Shown here: piece by piece, positions 7,549-14,599 of the stretch
Layout of the letters: each line of letters begins with the position of its first letter
Numbering within the stretch: the first letter of the stretch is position 1
NCBI RefSeq assembly: GCF_002432345.1
Contig: NZ_DJDT01000243.1
Location: forward strand, 1-20,138
DNA length: 20,138 nucleotides
DNA from: Pedobacter sp. UBA5917
GTDB lineage: Bacteria; Bacteroidota; Bacteroidia; Sphingobacteriales; Sphingobacteriaceae
Direction of reading: 5' to 3'
Translations under genes and position numbers: made by a program
Notes under the pieces: model-generated
Told to the model about the DNA's origin: nothing
Database searches by the model: none
What the model saw: the letters and a program-made list of their open reading frames with translations, nothing else

Positions 7549-8112
7549 TTAAGCTGCCTTTGTATCGTTGCTCTCGGAACCAAAACGGTCAAGAAACTCA
7601 AGATATAATGGAACGCTCCTTTCAATCCACTCCGCTGTAGGCTCGAACGTCATTCCGTAGTAAGCAAAAAATGGTTGGTAATCGGCTTTTATATAATCGA
7701 ATAGGGCTTCGAACGGACGGGTGAGTTCTTCGAGGGTATATTTGAAAATTGTACCATGCTGTAAATGTTCTTCTTTCAAGCCTAGCGAAATAGCCAATGC
7801 AACTTTTTTTCCCTTAAATTTAAAGCCACTTGTACTGCCATAGGCCCAGCCGTGTGTAAGCACTTCGTCGAACCATTTTTTTAGCAATGCAGGCGAATGG
7901 TACCAATAGTAAGGGAATTGGAAGATAATCCGGTCATGTTCTTCAACCAGTTTTTGTTCTGCCCTTATATCAAATTTTTGGTCAGGATACGTTTCATGAA
8001 GTTGGTGGACATGAAACTTTTCCGGATGTTTTGCTAATTCTTTAAGCCATCTTTTGTTTATCACCGAATTGTTAATGTCAGGATGCGTTACGATAATCAA
8101 TGTTTTTTCCAT
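7549..8112 (-). CDS. NAD(P)H-dependent oxidoreductase, flavodoxin fold (MdaB/KefF-like)
   Basis: A 187-residue flavodoxin-like quinone reductase of the MdaB/KefF/NQO group, which makes two-electron reductions of quinones and other electrophiles with bound FMN or FAD. MEKTLIIVTHPDINNSVINKRW gives the phosphate-binding first loop. RIIFQFPYYWYHSPALLKKWFDEVLTHGWAYG (about 81-112) is the hallmark isoalloxazine-binding segment, and KKVALAISLG is the next strand. Length is normal. Cytoplasmic. It is separated from the OYE gene by 134 bp holding the OYE promoter, so it is a separate unit, but both products act on related electrophiles. Its own promoter region carries a 21-bp-spaced direct repeat. Confidence 0.9.
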   Translation of the reverse strand: MEKTLIIVTHPDINNSVINKRWLKELAKHPEKFHVHQLHETYPDQKFDIRAEQKLVEEHDRIIFQFPYYWYHSPALLKKWFDEVLTHGWAYGSTSGFKFKGKKVALAISLGLKEEHLQHGTIFKYTLEELTRPFEALFDYIKADYQPFFAYYGMTFEPTAEWIERSVPLYLEFLDRFGSESNDTKAA

Positions 8113-8201
8113 GTTGAATTATATTTTGTTTATTAAAGAGAATTCGGCTTTAATGCCCTATACATGTTTTTTCTTCGTATGGATTCTCTGTTTTGATAAG
8201 A

Positions 8202-8268
8202 CAAAATTAATCCGGTTTCTTGAGCGCCTATTTCTCCAAAAGTTCAGAAAATATCAGCTAAAGTTCAG
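8202..8268 (-). promoter_or_regulatory. Direct-repeat operator and -7 box of the NAD(P)H oxidoreductase gene
   Basis: AAAGTTCAG occurs exactly twice, at 8239-8247 and 8260-8268, 21 bp apart (two helical turns). TAATTTTG (8202-8209, minus strand) is a consensus -7 box 29 bp away. No TTTG lies at the normal -33 position. The word differs from that of the two previous genes but the geometry is nearly the same, suggesting a related activator. Confidence 0.6.
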
Positions 8269-8284
8269 TAGGGAAGCAGTCTGA

Positions 8285-8668
8285 AATGATGACTTTATTA
8301 TTCGGTTTTTTATTGAAAAGAGGATGAATCCAACACCAAATCAATCAAAGCTTAATTAGACAATTATTAAATGTATTTGGATCAGCCATCGAGATCAGGT
8401 GGTCAAAAACGGGGCGTAAAGTTTGGAATGAGAATCGGTGTAAACCATTACCGGGATCCCTGTTACCCAAAAAATTTATGTAACGGATAATTTTTGACGT
8501 AATACAGCCCTAAGATAGTCGTTTTTGCACATCACTTTACACGATGTTAGTTCCGATCTTTATAATAGATTAATCAAAACAACTTAATTGAGCGAATCTT
8601 AGATCAATAACCTTTGTTCGATTATTAACATTAATTTAAATGCCTTTTGTAGATCTTTTTAACAAGGA
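8285..8668. other. Intergenic stretch without a recognised gene
   Basis: AT-rich DNA between the oxidoreductase promoter and the palindromic element. Short open stretches exist on the minus strand around 8380-8470, but none exceeds about 50 codons, has a start signal or matches a family I recognise. It could hold a decayed gene. I see no RNA gene or terminator. Confidence 0.4.
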
Positions 8669-8738
8669 TTCGTCACCCTGAATTTATTTCAGGGTCTATC
8701 ATGCAGGAAAGATGCTGAAATAAATTCAGCATGACGAA
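8669..8738. repeat. Nested palindromic intergenic element, complete copy
   Basis: Two 25-bp arms (8669-8693 and 8714-8738) are inverted copies with two mismatches. Each arm contains a smaller palindrome (CTGAA ... TTCAG), so the element can form a long hairpin or a cloverleaf. The left arm recurs at 14341-14366 in this window, showing that it belongs to a dispersed family. Confidence 0.8.
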
Positions 8739-8854
8739 TAGATCCAGACTAGTCGCTTTTAAAGCACTTTTTTTTAACAAATAATTATCGAACTCAGGTT
8801 AGTAAAATCAATAAAGAAGAATAACTATAAACATCATTATCAATTTATATTCCA

Positions 8855-9307
8855 ATGAAAAATAATATCAATCCGGCATTACAGGAGTTAAAGCAATTTA
8901 TTGGCGCATGGGAAATGGAAATATCAAATGCATCTTTCTTACCCGATGCCAATGCAGTTATTAAGGCAAAAGCATCATTTGAATGGTTTGAAGAAGGTGA
9001 ATTTCTAATTTTTAGGCAGGGTACAAAAAATAGTGGAACACCCTGGGCGATATGGTTTATCGGTCATGATAAAGATGCACAGCACTACACTGTACTTTAT
9101 ATTGATGATCAACAATCTTCGCGGGTATATGAAATGAGTTTTGAAAACAGCAAATGGAAGATGTGGCGCAATGCCCCCGAATTTATACAACGCTTTACCG
9201 GCGAGATTAACCAAGATAAAAACATCATCTCGGGATATTGGGAGAAGTGCGTAGATGGTAGAAACTGGGAGCACGACTTTAATCTTACTTATAAAAAAGC
9301 CAAATAG
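8855..9307 (+). CDS. Small beta-rich protein (DUF1579-like)
   Basis: A 150-residue soluble protein without signal peptide. LQELKQFIGAWEMEI at the start, then alternating short strands (AKASFEWFEEGEFLIFRQG, AIWFIGHDKDAQHYTVLYIDD, SRVYEMSFENSKWKMWRNAP, FTGEINQDKNIISGYWEKCVDGRNWEHDFNLTYKK), resembles DUF1579 and related lipocalin-like or nitrobindin-like barrels, in which a G-x-W motif begins the first strand. I cannot place it in one family with certainty and no catalytic residues are evident. It is isolated: a repeat element and 116 bp lie upstream, and a perfect 25-nt palindrome lies 43 bp downstream. Function unknown. Confidence 0.75.
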   Translation: MKNNINPALQELKQFIGAWEMEISNASFLPDANAVIKAKASFEWFEEGEFLIFRQGTKNSGTPWAIWFIGHDKDAQHYTVLYIDDQQSSRVYEMSFENSKWKMWRNAPEFIQRFTGEINQDKNIISGYWEKCVDGRNWEHDFNLTYKKAK

Positions 9308-9349
9308 AACCAAAAAAATGTTCTAGACAGGAAAATTAATTAAGGATTC

Positions 9350-9374
9350 AACTGTTCGGAAATTCCGAACAGTT
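9350..9374. other. Perfect 25-nt palindrome
   Basis: AACTGTTCGGAA and its exact reverse complement flank a single central A. There is no loop and no U-tract, so it looks more like a dyad protein-binding site than a terminator, although it may still end the preceding gene. Confidence 0.6.
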
Positions 9375-9523
9375 CAAAGGGAAGGCACAAGAGAAATTAG
9401 TAGAGAAAGGAATTATTATAATCTGGACAATTGTTTGCTTGAAAAAACGCAACTCTACAACTTTTGGTATTGATCTTCCATTAATTCTACTTGTTATCGT
9501 AAGAATGTATGCGACATTATAAC

Positions 9524-9554
9524 AAAAAAAGCCATCATTTCTGATGGCTTTTAA
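9524..9554. terminator. Bidirectional terminator after tRNA-Leu
   Basis: GCCATCA (9531-9537) pairs with TGATGGC (9542-9548) across TTTC. Seven A (9524-9530) precede the stem, giving the U-tract for minus-strand transcripts; TTTT follows for the plus strand. It lies 17 bp after the tRNA-Leu 3' end. The stem is the same as at 2483-2500. Confidence 0.85.
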
Positions 9555-9570
9555 TTCGATTTTTTTGTTG

Positions 9571-9654
9571 TACTCGGGGCGGGAATCGAACCCGCACGCC
9601 TTTGAAAGCACAGGATTTTAAGTCCTGCGTGTCTACCAGTTCCACCACCCGAGC
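9571..9654 (-). tRNA. tRNA-Leu (anticodon UAA)
   Basis: An 84-nt class II tRNA. Acceptor arms GCTCGGG and CCCGAGT pair with one G-T wobble; discriminator is A. The anticodon arm CAGGA-CTTAAAA-TCCTG presents UAA. A variable arm follows (TGCTTTCAAAGGCG region) and the T arm reads GCGGG-TTCGATT-CCCGC. CCA is not encoded: the next bases are CAA. It lies downstream of tRNA-Gly on the same strand, beyond a strong hairpin. Confidence 0.97.
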
Positions 9655-9693
9655 ATTAGCCGCTACCGATCTCCATCGGCTTGGTTAACTTTA

Positions 9694-9726
9694 AAATAAA
9701 TGCCTTCTGGTAGGAAGGCATTTATT

Positions 9727-9727
<1 letters not shown>
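9694..9727 (-). terminator. Strong hairpin between the two tRNA genes
   Basis: A perfect 14-bp stem (9694-9707 with 9714-9727) with a 6-nt loop ends in an AU-rich arm. It begins on the last base of the tRNA-Gly CCA end. It looks like a terminator for tRNA-Gly, yet no promoter consensus is visible between it and tRNA-Leu, so it may be a processing or partial-readthrough signal. Confidence 0.7.
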
Positions 9728-9802
<75 letters not shown>

Positions 9803-9840
9803 ATTTACAAAACTGATGTTGTTGTTTCGTTTTGGTGATG

Positions 9841-9870
9841 CAAATATAGGCAGATTTCTATATCTGTCAA
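9841..9870 (-). promoter_or_regulatory. Strong stable-RNA promoter of the tRNA genes
   Basis: On the minus strand TTGACA (9865-9870), 16 bp, TATATTTG (9841-9848). The extended TTGACA hexamer plus a perfect TAnnTTTG is the strongest promoter in the window, fitting for a tRNA gene. Confidence 0.8.
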
Positions 9871-9896
9871 GGAATTTCTTGTTAAAAATTTAATAT

Positions 9897-10385
9897 TTAA
9901 TTTAAATTGCTGGCTTTCAGTGCAAGTAAAATTAAATCAGTTTCGAAACCTTTTGCCTGAAGGTAGCCCATCAGCTTATTTTTTCTTTTAAACGGATCAT
10001 TTTCGGACAGACTTTCTGCTTTTTTTACCGCCAGTTTTTCTATCGCCTGTAAATAATCATCCTCATCGATACTGTAAATTGCCTTTTGTAAAATTTTATC
10101 GGGCACGCCTTTCAATTTTAAACCCTGTTTAATTTTAACCCGGCCCCAGTGTTTAATGTTAAATTTGCCCGATGCGTAGCTTTTTGCAAAACGCTCTTCA
10201 TTTAAAAAATTGTTTACAATCAGTTCGGTGATAATTTCTTCCAGTTCATCGCCACGCATGCCCCATTCTACCAGTTTATAACGCACTTCTTTTTGTGAAC
10301 GCTCCTGATAAACACAAAAATTTTCCGCTTTGGCCAAAGCTTGTTTTTTATCTAATATTACTGCCTCTTGTTTACCGCTTTTCAT
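9897..10385 (-). CDS. recX: Regulatory protein RecX
   Basis: A 162-residue RecX, a modulator that binds the RecA filament groove and limits recombinase and coprotease activity. The three-helix tandem repeats are visible: LAKAENFCVYQERSQKEVRYKLVEWGM, then VNNFLNEERFAKSYASGKFNIKHWGRVKIKQGLKLKGV, then a C-terminal repeat ending FKRKNKLMGYLQAKGFETDLI. The motif E-R-S-x-x-E-V and the LNEERFAxSY-x-x-GKF box are characteristic. It is divergent from murF-alr with 61 bp between starts, and its 3' end runs toward the tRNA promoter. recA is not in this window. Confidence 0.93.
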   Translation of the reverse strand: MKSGKQEAVILDKKQALAKAENFCVYQERSQKEVRYKLVEWGMRGDELEEIITELIVNNFLNEERFAKSYASGKFNIKHWGRVKIKQGLKLKGVPDKILQKAIYSIDEDDYLQAIEKLAVKKAESLSENDPFKRKNKLMGYLQAKGFETDLILLALKASNLN

Positions 10386-10446
10386 AATTAATTACTGAAA
10401 TTCGTAAAAATAAAAGCGATTACCGTATTTTTCTGAAGATAATAAC

Positions 10447-12906
10447 ATGCAAAACCCGATATATACCATTGCCAAAATAGCCGAAATTTTAAATGCCGAT
10501 ACCAAATTGGTTGATGGAGAGGTGATTATTCAATATCTGGTGATGGATAGCCGTTCGGTTTTGATGCCCGAAAATTCGATATTTTTTGCTCTTTCTTCAC
10601 ACCGTGACGGACATGAATTTATCAGAGATGCCTATGCAAAGGATATCCGTAATTTTGTAATTACCGAAGCTAAATACGTTAACCAATACCCTGATTGTAA
10701 TTTTTTACTTGTTGATGATGCTTTAACAGCCTTGCAAAAACTTGCCATTTATCACCGGAAACAATTTGATCTTAAAACAATCGGCATTACCGGAAGTAAT
10801 GGCAAAACCATTGTTAAAGAATGGCTCTATCAGCTTTTGGCAGCCGATTTCAATATTGTTAGGAGCCCGAAAAGTTATAACTCACAGATTGGCGTACCAC
10901 TTTCTGTTTGGCAGATTGAGGCAGACGATACAATGGGGATTTTTGAGGCCGGTATTTCTGCCGTTAACGAAATGCAGCATTTGGCCGAAATTATCCAGCC
11001 TGAAGTCGGTATTTTAACCAATATCGGCGAGGCGCATGCCGAAGGTTTTAGTTCTAAAAAAGAAAAACTCAGCGAAAAACTAAAACTCTTTAAAGATTCA
11101 GATTTATTGATCTATTCGCCTGAATATGTAACAGAGGTAAACGAAAAAGATTTACCGGGTAAGAAAAAGTTTAGCTGGAGCAGTAAACAAGTGGCAGATT
11201 TACAGATTACCACCGTCGAACCTATAGAAGGAAATTGCTATTTAAGGGCCATTTATCAGGATGCAGAAATAGAATGCATTTTACCTTTTAAGGATAAAGC
11301 CTCGATAGAAAATGGAATGATCTGTTGGGCAACTTTATTGGCTTTGGGTTATACACCAGAGCAGGCCGACCTGCGTTTAGAAAAACTGAGCCATGTGAGC
11401 ATGCGCCTCGAACTGAAAAACGGCATTAACCAGTGTTCCATTATCGACGATTCGTACAGTGCCGATATCTCTTCCTTAGCCATTGCACTCGATTTTTTAA
11501 ACCAACAGAACCAGCACCCGAAAAAAACTGTAATTCTTTCCGAATTATTTGAAACAGGTAGGAATGATATTGATCTTTATACCGAAATAGCCGAATTGCT
11601 CGCTCAAAAAAAGGTAAACCGATTAATCGGTATCGGAACACATATTTCAAGCTATGCTGATCTTTTTAAGTTCGAAACGCAGTTTTTCGACGATACCAAT
11701 GCTTTTATCGAAGCTTTTCCGGGTTTGCAGTTTAACCACGAAACGATATTGGTAAAAGGGGCAAGGCGTTTCGAATTTGGGCGCATCAGTAAACTCCTTA
11801 CACAGAAAATACACGACACGGTTTTAGAGATCGACCTTAATGCAATGGTAGGAAACCTGCAGTTTTACCGCTCTAAAGTTAAACCTGGCGTTAAAATTAT
11901 GGCCATGGTTAAAGCTTTTTCGTACGGAAGCGGCAGTTTCGAAATTGCCAATTTACTGCAGTTCCATAAGGTAGATTACCTGGCGGTAGCCTATGCTGAT
12001 GAGGGGATTGCATTACGCAAAGCCGGTATTACACTGCCAATTATGGTAATGAGTCCTGAAGAATCTGCTTTCGAAGCCATTATTAAACACCGACTCGAAC
12101 CCGAAATTTATAGTTTAGAAATCCTGAACAGCTTCTTAAACGCATTATCGGATTATGATTTCGATTACCCAATCCACATTAAAATAGACAGTGGCATGCA
12201 CCGTTTGGGCTTTGATGAACCTGAAATAGGTACCTTATCCAGTTTGTTGAAAGACTCGGCAAGGGTAAAAGTGCAGAGTATCTTTTCCCATTTAGTAGCC
12301 AGCGATGCTGCTGAACATGATGGTTTTACCCAGCAACAGATCACTAAATTTAAAGCCATCGCCGATCAGTTGGTGGATGTTCTGGATTATAAACCATTGC
12401 TCCATATTTCCAATACTTCGGGTATTTCGCGCTGGCCCGAAGCCCAGTTTGATATGGTGCGCTTAGGAATCGGTTTATATGGTTTTGATTCTGCCCTGGC
12501 CAGCAACCGTGGCCTGCAAACAGTGATGGTGCTTAAAACAACCGTTACACAGGTAAAAACTTTAGAACCCGGCGAAACTGTAGGCTATAGCCGAAAAGGC
12601 ATCATGCCGAACGGCGGAAAAATAGCCACCGTTAAAATTGGTTATGCTGATGGCTACACGCGATATTTTGGCAATGGGGTAGGTAAAATGCTTGTAAACG
12701 GATATCTAGTGCCTGTAATAGGTTCCATCTGTATGGATATGACCATGCTGGATGTTACCGGTGTCGACGTAAAACCCGGCGACGAAGCCATTGTTTTTAA
12801 CCAGGAACACACCATTATGCAGCTTGCAAAAGATATCGATACCATTCCTTATGAAATTCTGACCAACATCTCGCAGAGAGTTAAAAGGGTTTATTTCTAT
12901 GAGTAA
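10447..12906 (+). CDS. Bifunctional MurF ligase / alanine racemase
   Basis: An 819-residue fusion joining two steps of peptidoglycan precursor synthesis: racemisation of L-alanine to D-alanine, and ATP-dependent addition of D-Ala-D-Ala to the UDP-MurNAc-tripeptide. Residues 1 to about 450 are MurF: Mur N-terminal domain with MDSRSV, P-loop GITGSNGKT at 113-121, SYNSQIGVPLSVW, NIGEAHAEGF, DDSYSAD in the C-terminal domain. Residues about 455-819 are the racemase: PLP lysine K489 in MVKAFSYGSG, Y714 in VGYS as the second catalytic base, KIGYADG and GSICMDM. This fusion is typical of Bacteroidota. D-alanine ligase is not nearby. All key residues are present, so both halves should be active. Cytoplasmic. 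Confidence 0.95.
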   Translation: MQNPIYTIAKIAEILNADTKLVDGEVIIQYLVMDSRSVLMPENSIFFALSSHRDGHEFIRDAYAKDIRNFVITEAKYVNQYPDCNFLLVDDALTALQKLAIYHRKQFDLKTIGITGSNGKTIVKEWLYQLLAADFNIVRSPKSYNSQIGVPLSVWQIEADDTMGIFEAGISAVNEMQHLAEIIQPEVGILTNIGEAHAEGFSSKKEKLSEKLKLFKDSDLLIYSPEYVTEVNEKDLPGKKKFSWSSKQVADLQITTVEPIEGNCYLRAIYQDAEIECILPFKDKASIENGMICWATLLALGYTPEQADLRLEKLSHVSMRLELKNGINQCSIIDDSYSADISSLAIALDFLNQQNQHPKKTVILSELFETGRNDIDLYTEIAELLAQKKVNRLIGIGTHISSYADLFKFETQFFDDTNAFIEAFPGLQFNHETILVKGARRFEFGRISKLLTQKIHDTVLEIDLNAMVGNLQFYRSKVKPGVKIMAMVKAFSYGSGSFEIANLLQFHKVDYLAVAYADEGIALRKAGITLPIMVMSPEESAFEAIIKHRLEPEIYSLEILNSFLNALSDYDFDYPIHIKIDSGMHRLGFDEPEIGTLSSLLKDSARVKVQSIFSHLVASDAAEHDGFTQQQITKFKAIADQLVDVLDYKPLLHISNTSGISRWPEAQFDMVRLGIGLYGFDSALASNRGLQTVMVLKTTVTQVKTLEPGETVGYSRKGIMPNGGKIATVKIGYADGYTRYFGNGVGKMLVNGYLVPVIGSICMDMTMLDVTGVDVKPGDEAIVFNQEHTIMQLAKDIDTIPYEILTNISQRVKRVYFYE

Positions 12907-13042
12907 GGTGATTGTTAAATTGTTTGATTGCTTCATTGTTGGTGAAATAGTCGAAAAATTACGTTAAAAGGGTTTATTTCTATGAGTAAAGGGGGTAAAT
13001 TGTTCTATTGCTTCATTGTTGGTAAAATAGGCGAAAAATTAC
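12880..13042 (+). repeat. 83-bp tandem duplication of the murF-alr 3' tail
   Basis: Bases 12880-12962, which contain the last codons and stop of murF-alr plus 56 bp of spacer, are repeated at 12963-13042 with a 3-bp deletion and a few substitutions. The second copy includes a duplicated stop-codon context. Both copies contain an 8-nt periodic tract (ATTGTTAA, ATTGTTTG, ATTGCTTC, ATTGTTGG at 12911-12942). Confidence 0.85.
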
Positions 13043-13065
13043 AGAGGAAATTGATCATAAATCTT

Positions 13066-13294
13066 CAATTAATATATTAGCAAGGAAACAATGTTACAAT
13101 GCTAGCCATTTAGCCATATTCGTCAATTAATATGTTAGCAAGGAAACAATGTAACAATGCTAGCCATTTAGCCATATTTGTCAATTAATATATTAGCAAA
13201 GAAACAATGCTAGCCATTTAGCGATGCATATTTCGTCAATTAATAGCGAAGCAAGGAAACAATGTAACAATCCTAACCATTTAACCATATTTTT
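13066..13294 (+). repeat. Four tandem copies of a ~58-bp intergenic repeat
   Basis: Units start with CAATTAAT at 13066, 13124, 13182 and 13237 and measure 58, 58, 55 and about 58 bp. The second unit is nearly identical to the first; the third has an internal deletion and the fourth is most diverged. Inside each unit is an 8-nt subperiod: AAACAATG, TTACAATG, CTAGCCAT, TTAGCCAT at 13086-13117. No coding potential is seen. The array abuts the promoter box of the next gene. Confidence 0.88.
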
Positions 13295-13296
13295 CC

Positions 13297-13304
13297 TAAT
13301 TTTG
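13297..13304 (+). promoter_or_regulatory. -7 box directly before the DUF502 gene
   Basis: TAATTTTG with only four bases before ATG 13309, so the mRNA should be leaderless or nearly so. No TTG is seen at -33; the repeat array fills that position. Confidence 0.6.
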
Positions 13305-13308
13305 CACC

Positions 13309-13899
13309 ATGAATAAAGTCGGGAAAGCTATTTTAAACTATTTGATCAAAGGTTTATTAATTGTTGTACCCATTGCCGTGAGTATTTTTATTGTGGTTTG
13401 GGCAGTTACAACGGTTGATAGCTGGTTAAATGTGAATAATATATTGGGCGTAAACCCGCGCACAGGTGAAAGCCGCAATATTCCAGGTTTAGGCTTACTT
13501 ACCGTTTTGGCCCTTATTTTAACCGCAGGTATCTTTGTAACCAATTTCGTAACCGAACCGATGTACAATTGGTTCCAGCGCATGATGCAGCGATTGCCCT
13601 TACTAAACTTCATTTATTCGTCTATCAAGGATTTAACAGAAGCTTTTGTAGGCGACGAAAAGAAATTTAACCATCCGGTGCTGGTAGAAGTGGAGGGAGG
13701 ACTTAAGAAAATCGGCTTTTTAACGCAGAGTGATCTGCATAAACTCGATCTGCCGGATGAAGTTGCCGTATATTTTCCACTTTCTTATTCTTTTGCCGGT
13801 CAGCTTTGCATTGTAAAAAAGGATAAAGTTGCCGATTTAAATATGACTGCGGCCGACGCCATGAAACTCGTAGTGAGCGGTGGGGTAAGCGGACTATAA
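13309..13899 (+). CDS. DUF502 family membrane protein
   Basis: A 196-residue inner-membrane protein of DUF502. The short N-terminus leads into a first transmembrane helix (about 9-32, YLIKGLLIVVPIAVSIFIVVWAV). A second spans about 58-80 (IPGLGLLTVLALILTAGIFVTNFV). The conserved family stretch LPLLNFIYSSIKDLTEAFVGDEKKFNHPVLVE follows, then a soluble domain ending in the ADAMKLVVSGGV motif. The family occurs widely in bacteria and in plants (the LIKE COV proteins), but its biochemical role is not established. It is the first gene of a probable operon with the ArsC-like gene, 12 bp downstream. Confidence 0.9.
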   Translation: MNKVGKAILNYLIKGLLIVVPIAVSIFIVVWAVTTVDSWLNVNNILGVNPRTGESRNIPGLGLLTVLALILTAGIFVTNFVTEPMYNWFQRMMQRLPLLNFIYSSIKDLTEAFVGDEKKFNHPVLVEVEGGLKKIGFLTQSDLHKLDLPDEVAVYFPLSYSFAGQLCIVKKDKVADLNMTAADAMKLVVSGGVSGL

Positions 13900-13911
13900 A
13901 TATTTTCCTGA

Positions 13912-14256
13912 ATGATCACCATCTATCATAATAACCGTTGTACCAAAAGCCGTTGTGCTTTAGCCGAGCTCGAGAAAAGCGGAAAAGATTTCGAAGTAGT
14001 GTACTATCTCGAAACGCCTCCCAACAAAGCCGAACTCACAGAAATCATAGCCAAATTGGGTATCAAACCATTAGAACTGATCCGTAAAGGTGAAAAGATT
14101 TTTACCGAAAATTATAAAGGTAAAACCCTCAGCGATGATAAATGGATTGATGTGATGATTGACCATCCCATTTTAATTGAAAGACCAATTGTTATTTCTG
14201 AAGATAAAGCCATAATCGCCCGGCCAACGGAAAAGATTAAAGAGATTTTAGATTAA
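13912..14256 (+). CDS. ArsC/Spx-family thioredoxin-fold protein (arsenate reductase-like)
   Basis: A 114-residue protein of the ArsC/YffB/Spx family. ITIYHNNRCTKSRCALAELEKSG carries C10-T-K-S-R14, the active-site loop that attacks arsenate in ArsC; a second cysteine, C15, follows. LIRKGEKIFTENYKG and HPILIERPIVI match the arginine-bearing parts of the family, the latter with the oxyanion-binding arginine. Length is normal for the family. There is no ars operon here (no arsR, arsB or acr3), so a general thiol-redox role is as likely as arsenate detoxification. It sits 12 bp after the DUF502 stop and is probably translated from the same mRNA. Confidence 0.85.
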   Translation: MITIYHNNRCTKSRCALAELEKSGKDFEVVYYLETPPNKAELTEIIAKLGIKPLELIRKGEKIFTENYKGKTLSDDKWIDVMIDHPILIERPIVISEDKAIIARPTEKIKEILD

Positions 14257-14259
14257 CTC

Positions 14260-14309
14260 AACTTCAGAAGTCTAAAAAGGAAAAGAGCGAAGGAAAGACT
14301 TCGGAAGTT
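14260..14309 (+). terminator. Possible terminator of the DUF502-arsC operon
   Basis: Fourteen-base arms (14260-14273 and 14296-14309) pair with one mismatch around a 22-nt loop, 4 bp after the ArsC-like stop. The T-tract that follows is short, so function is uncertain. Confidence 0.45.
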
Positions 14310-14340
14310 TCTCTCGCAATACGTTACCCTGATCCAATAG

Positions 14341-14367
14341 TCGTCACCCTGAATTTATTTCAGGGTC
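14341..14367 (+). repeat. Left arm of the palindromic element, truncated copy
   Basis: Bases 14341-14367 are identical to the left arm and adjoining bases of the element at 8669-8738. The flanking GGAAAGA also matches, but the right arm is missing and replaced by the ACTAGCGTGT repeat. Confidence 0.8.
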
Positions 14368-14417
14368 TATTTGGTAGGAAAGACTAGCGTGTTTTTGGGA
14401 TAAAGAAAACCTTCTAG

Positions 14418-14590
14418 TTGTAGCGTCTCGCTACGACATGCCAATAAGTTTCTATTTTTAGGTCTTAGCGAGATGCTAAGACTAGCGTGTGATGACGGCG
14501 AATGCAATCCCTTCTCTTTGTAGCGTCTCGCTACGACATGCCAATAAGTTTCTTTTTTCAGGTCTTAACGAGACGCTAAGACTAGCGTGT
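14418..14590. repeat. Two 73-bp copies of a nested hairpin repeat, offset 100 bp
   Basis: Bases 14418-14490 and 14518-14590 are nearly identical, exactly 100 bp apart. Each has a left hairpin (GTAGCG-TCT-CGCTAC) and a right one (GTCTTAGC-GAGAT-GCTAAGAC in copy 1), and the two are inverted versions of each other, so the whole unit is itself palindromic. ACTAGCGTGT ends both copies and occurs a third time at 14384-14393. Confidence 0.85.
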
Positions 14591-14599
14591 TTTTTGGGA

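Noticed and set aside
8054..8284. 76-codon plus-strand ORF
   Set aside because: It overlaps the start and promoter of the NAD(P)H oxidoreductase and has no recognisable protein features; its hydrophobic bias comes from AT-rich antisense DNA.
8380..8470. Protein-like minus-strand fragments that might be a decayed gene
   Set aside because: Two frames give short plausible peptides, but stops flank both within about 50 codons and I recognise no family.
9348..9611. 87-codon minus-strand ORF
   Set aside because: It runs through tRNA-Leu, its terminator and the 25-nt palindrome, so it cannot be a gene.
13066..13294. CRISPR array
   Set aside because: The repeats are directly adjacent, without unique spacers of constant length, and no cas gene is nearby.
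13912..14256. Arsenic-resistance operon
   Set aside because: The ArsC-like protein has the right active site, but no arsR, arsB or acr3 is present and its partner is DUF502; a general redox role remains possible.
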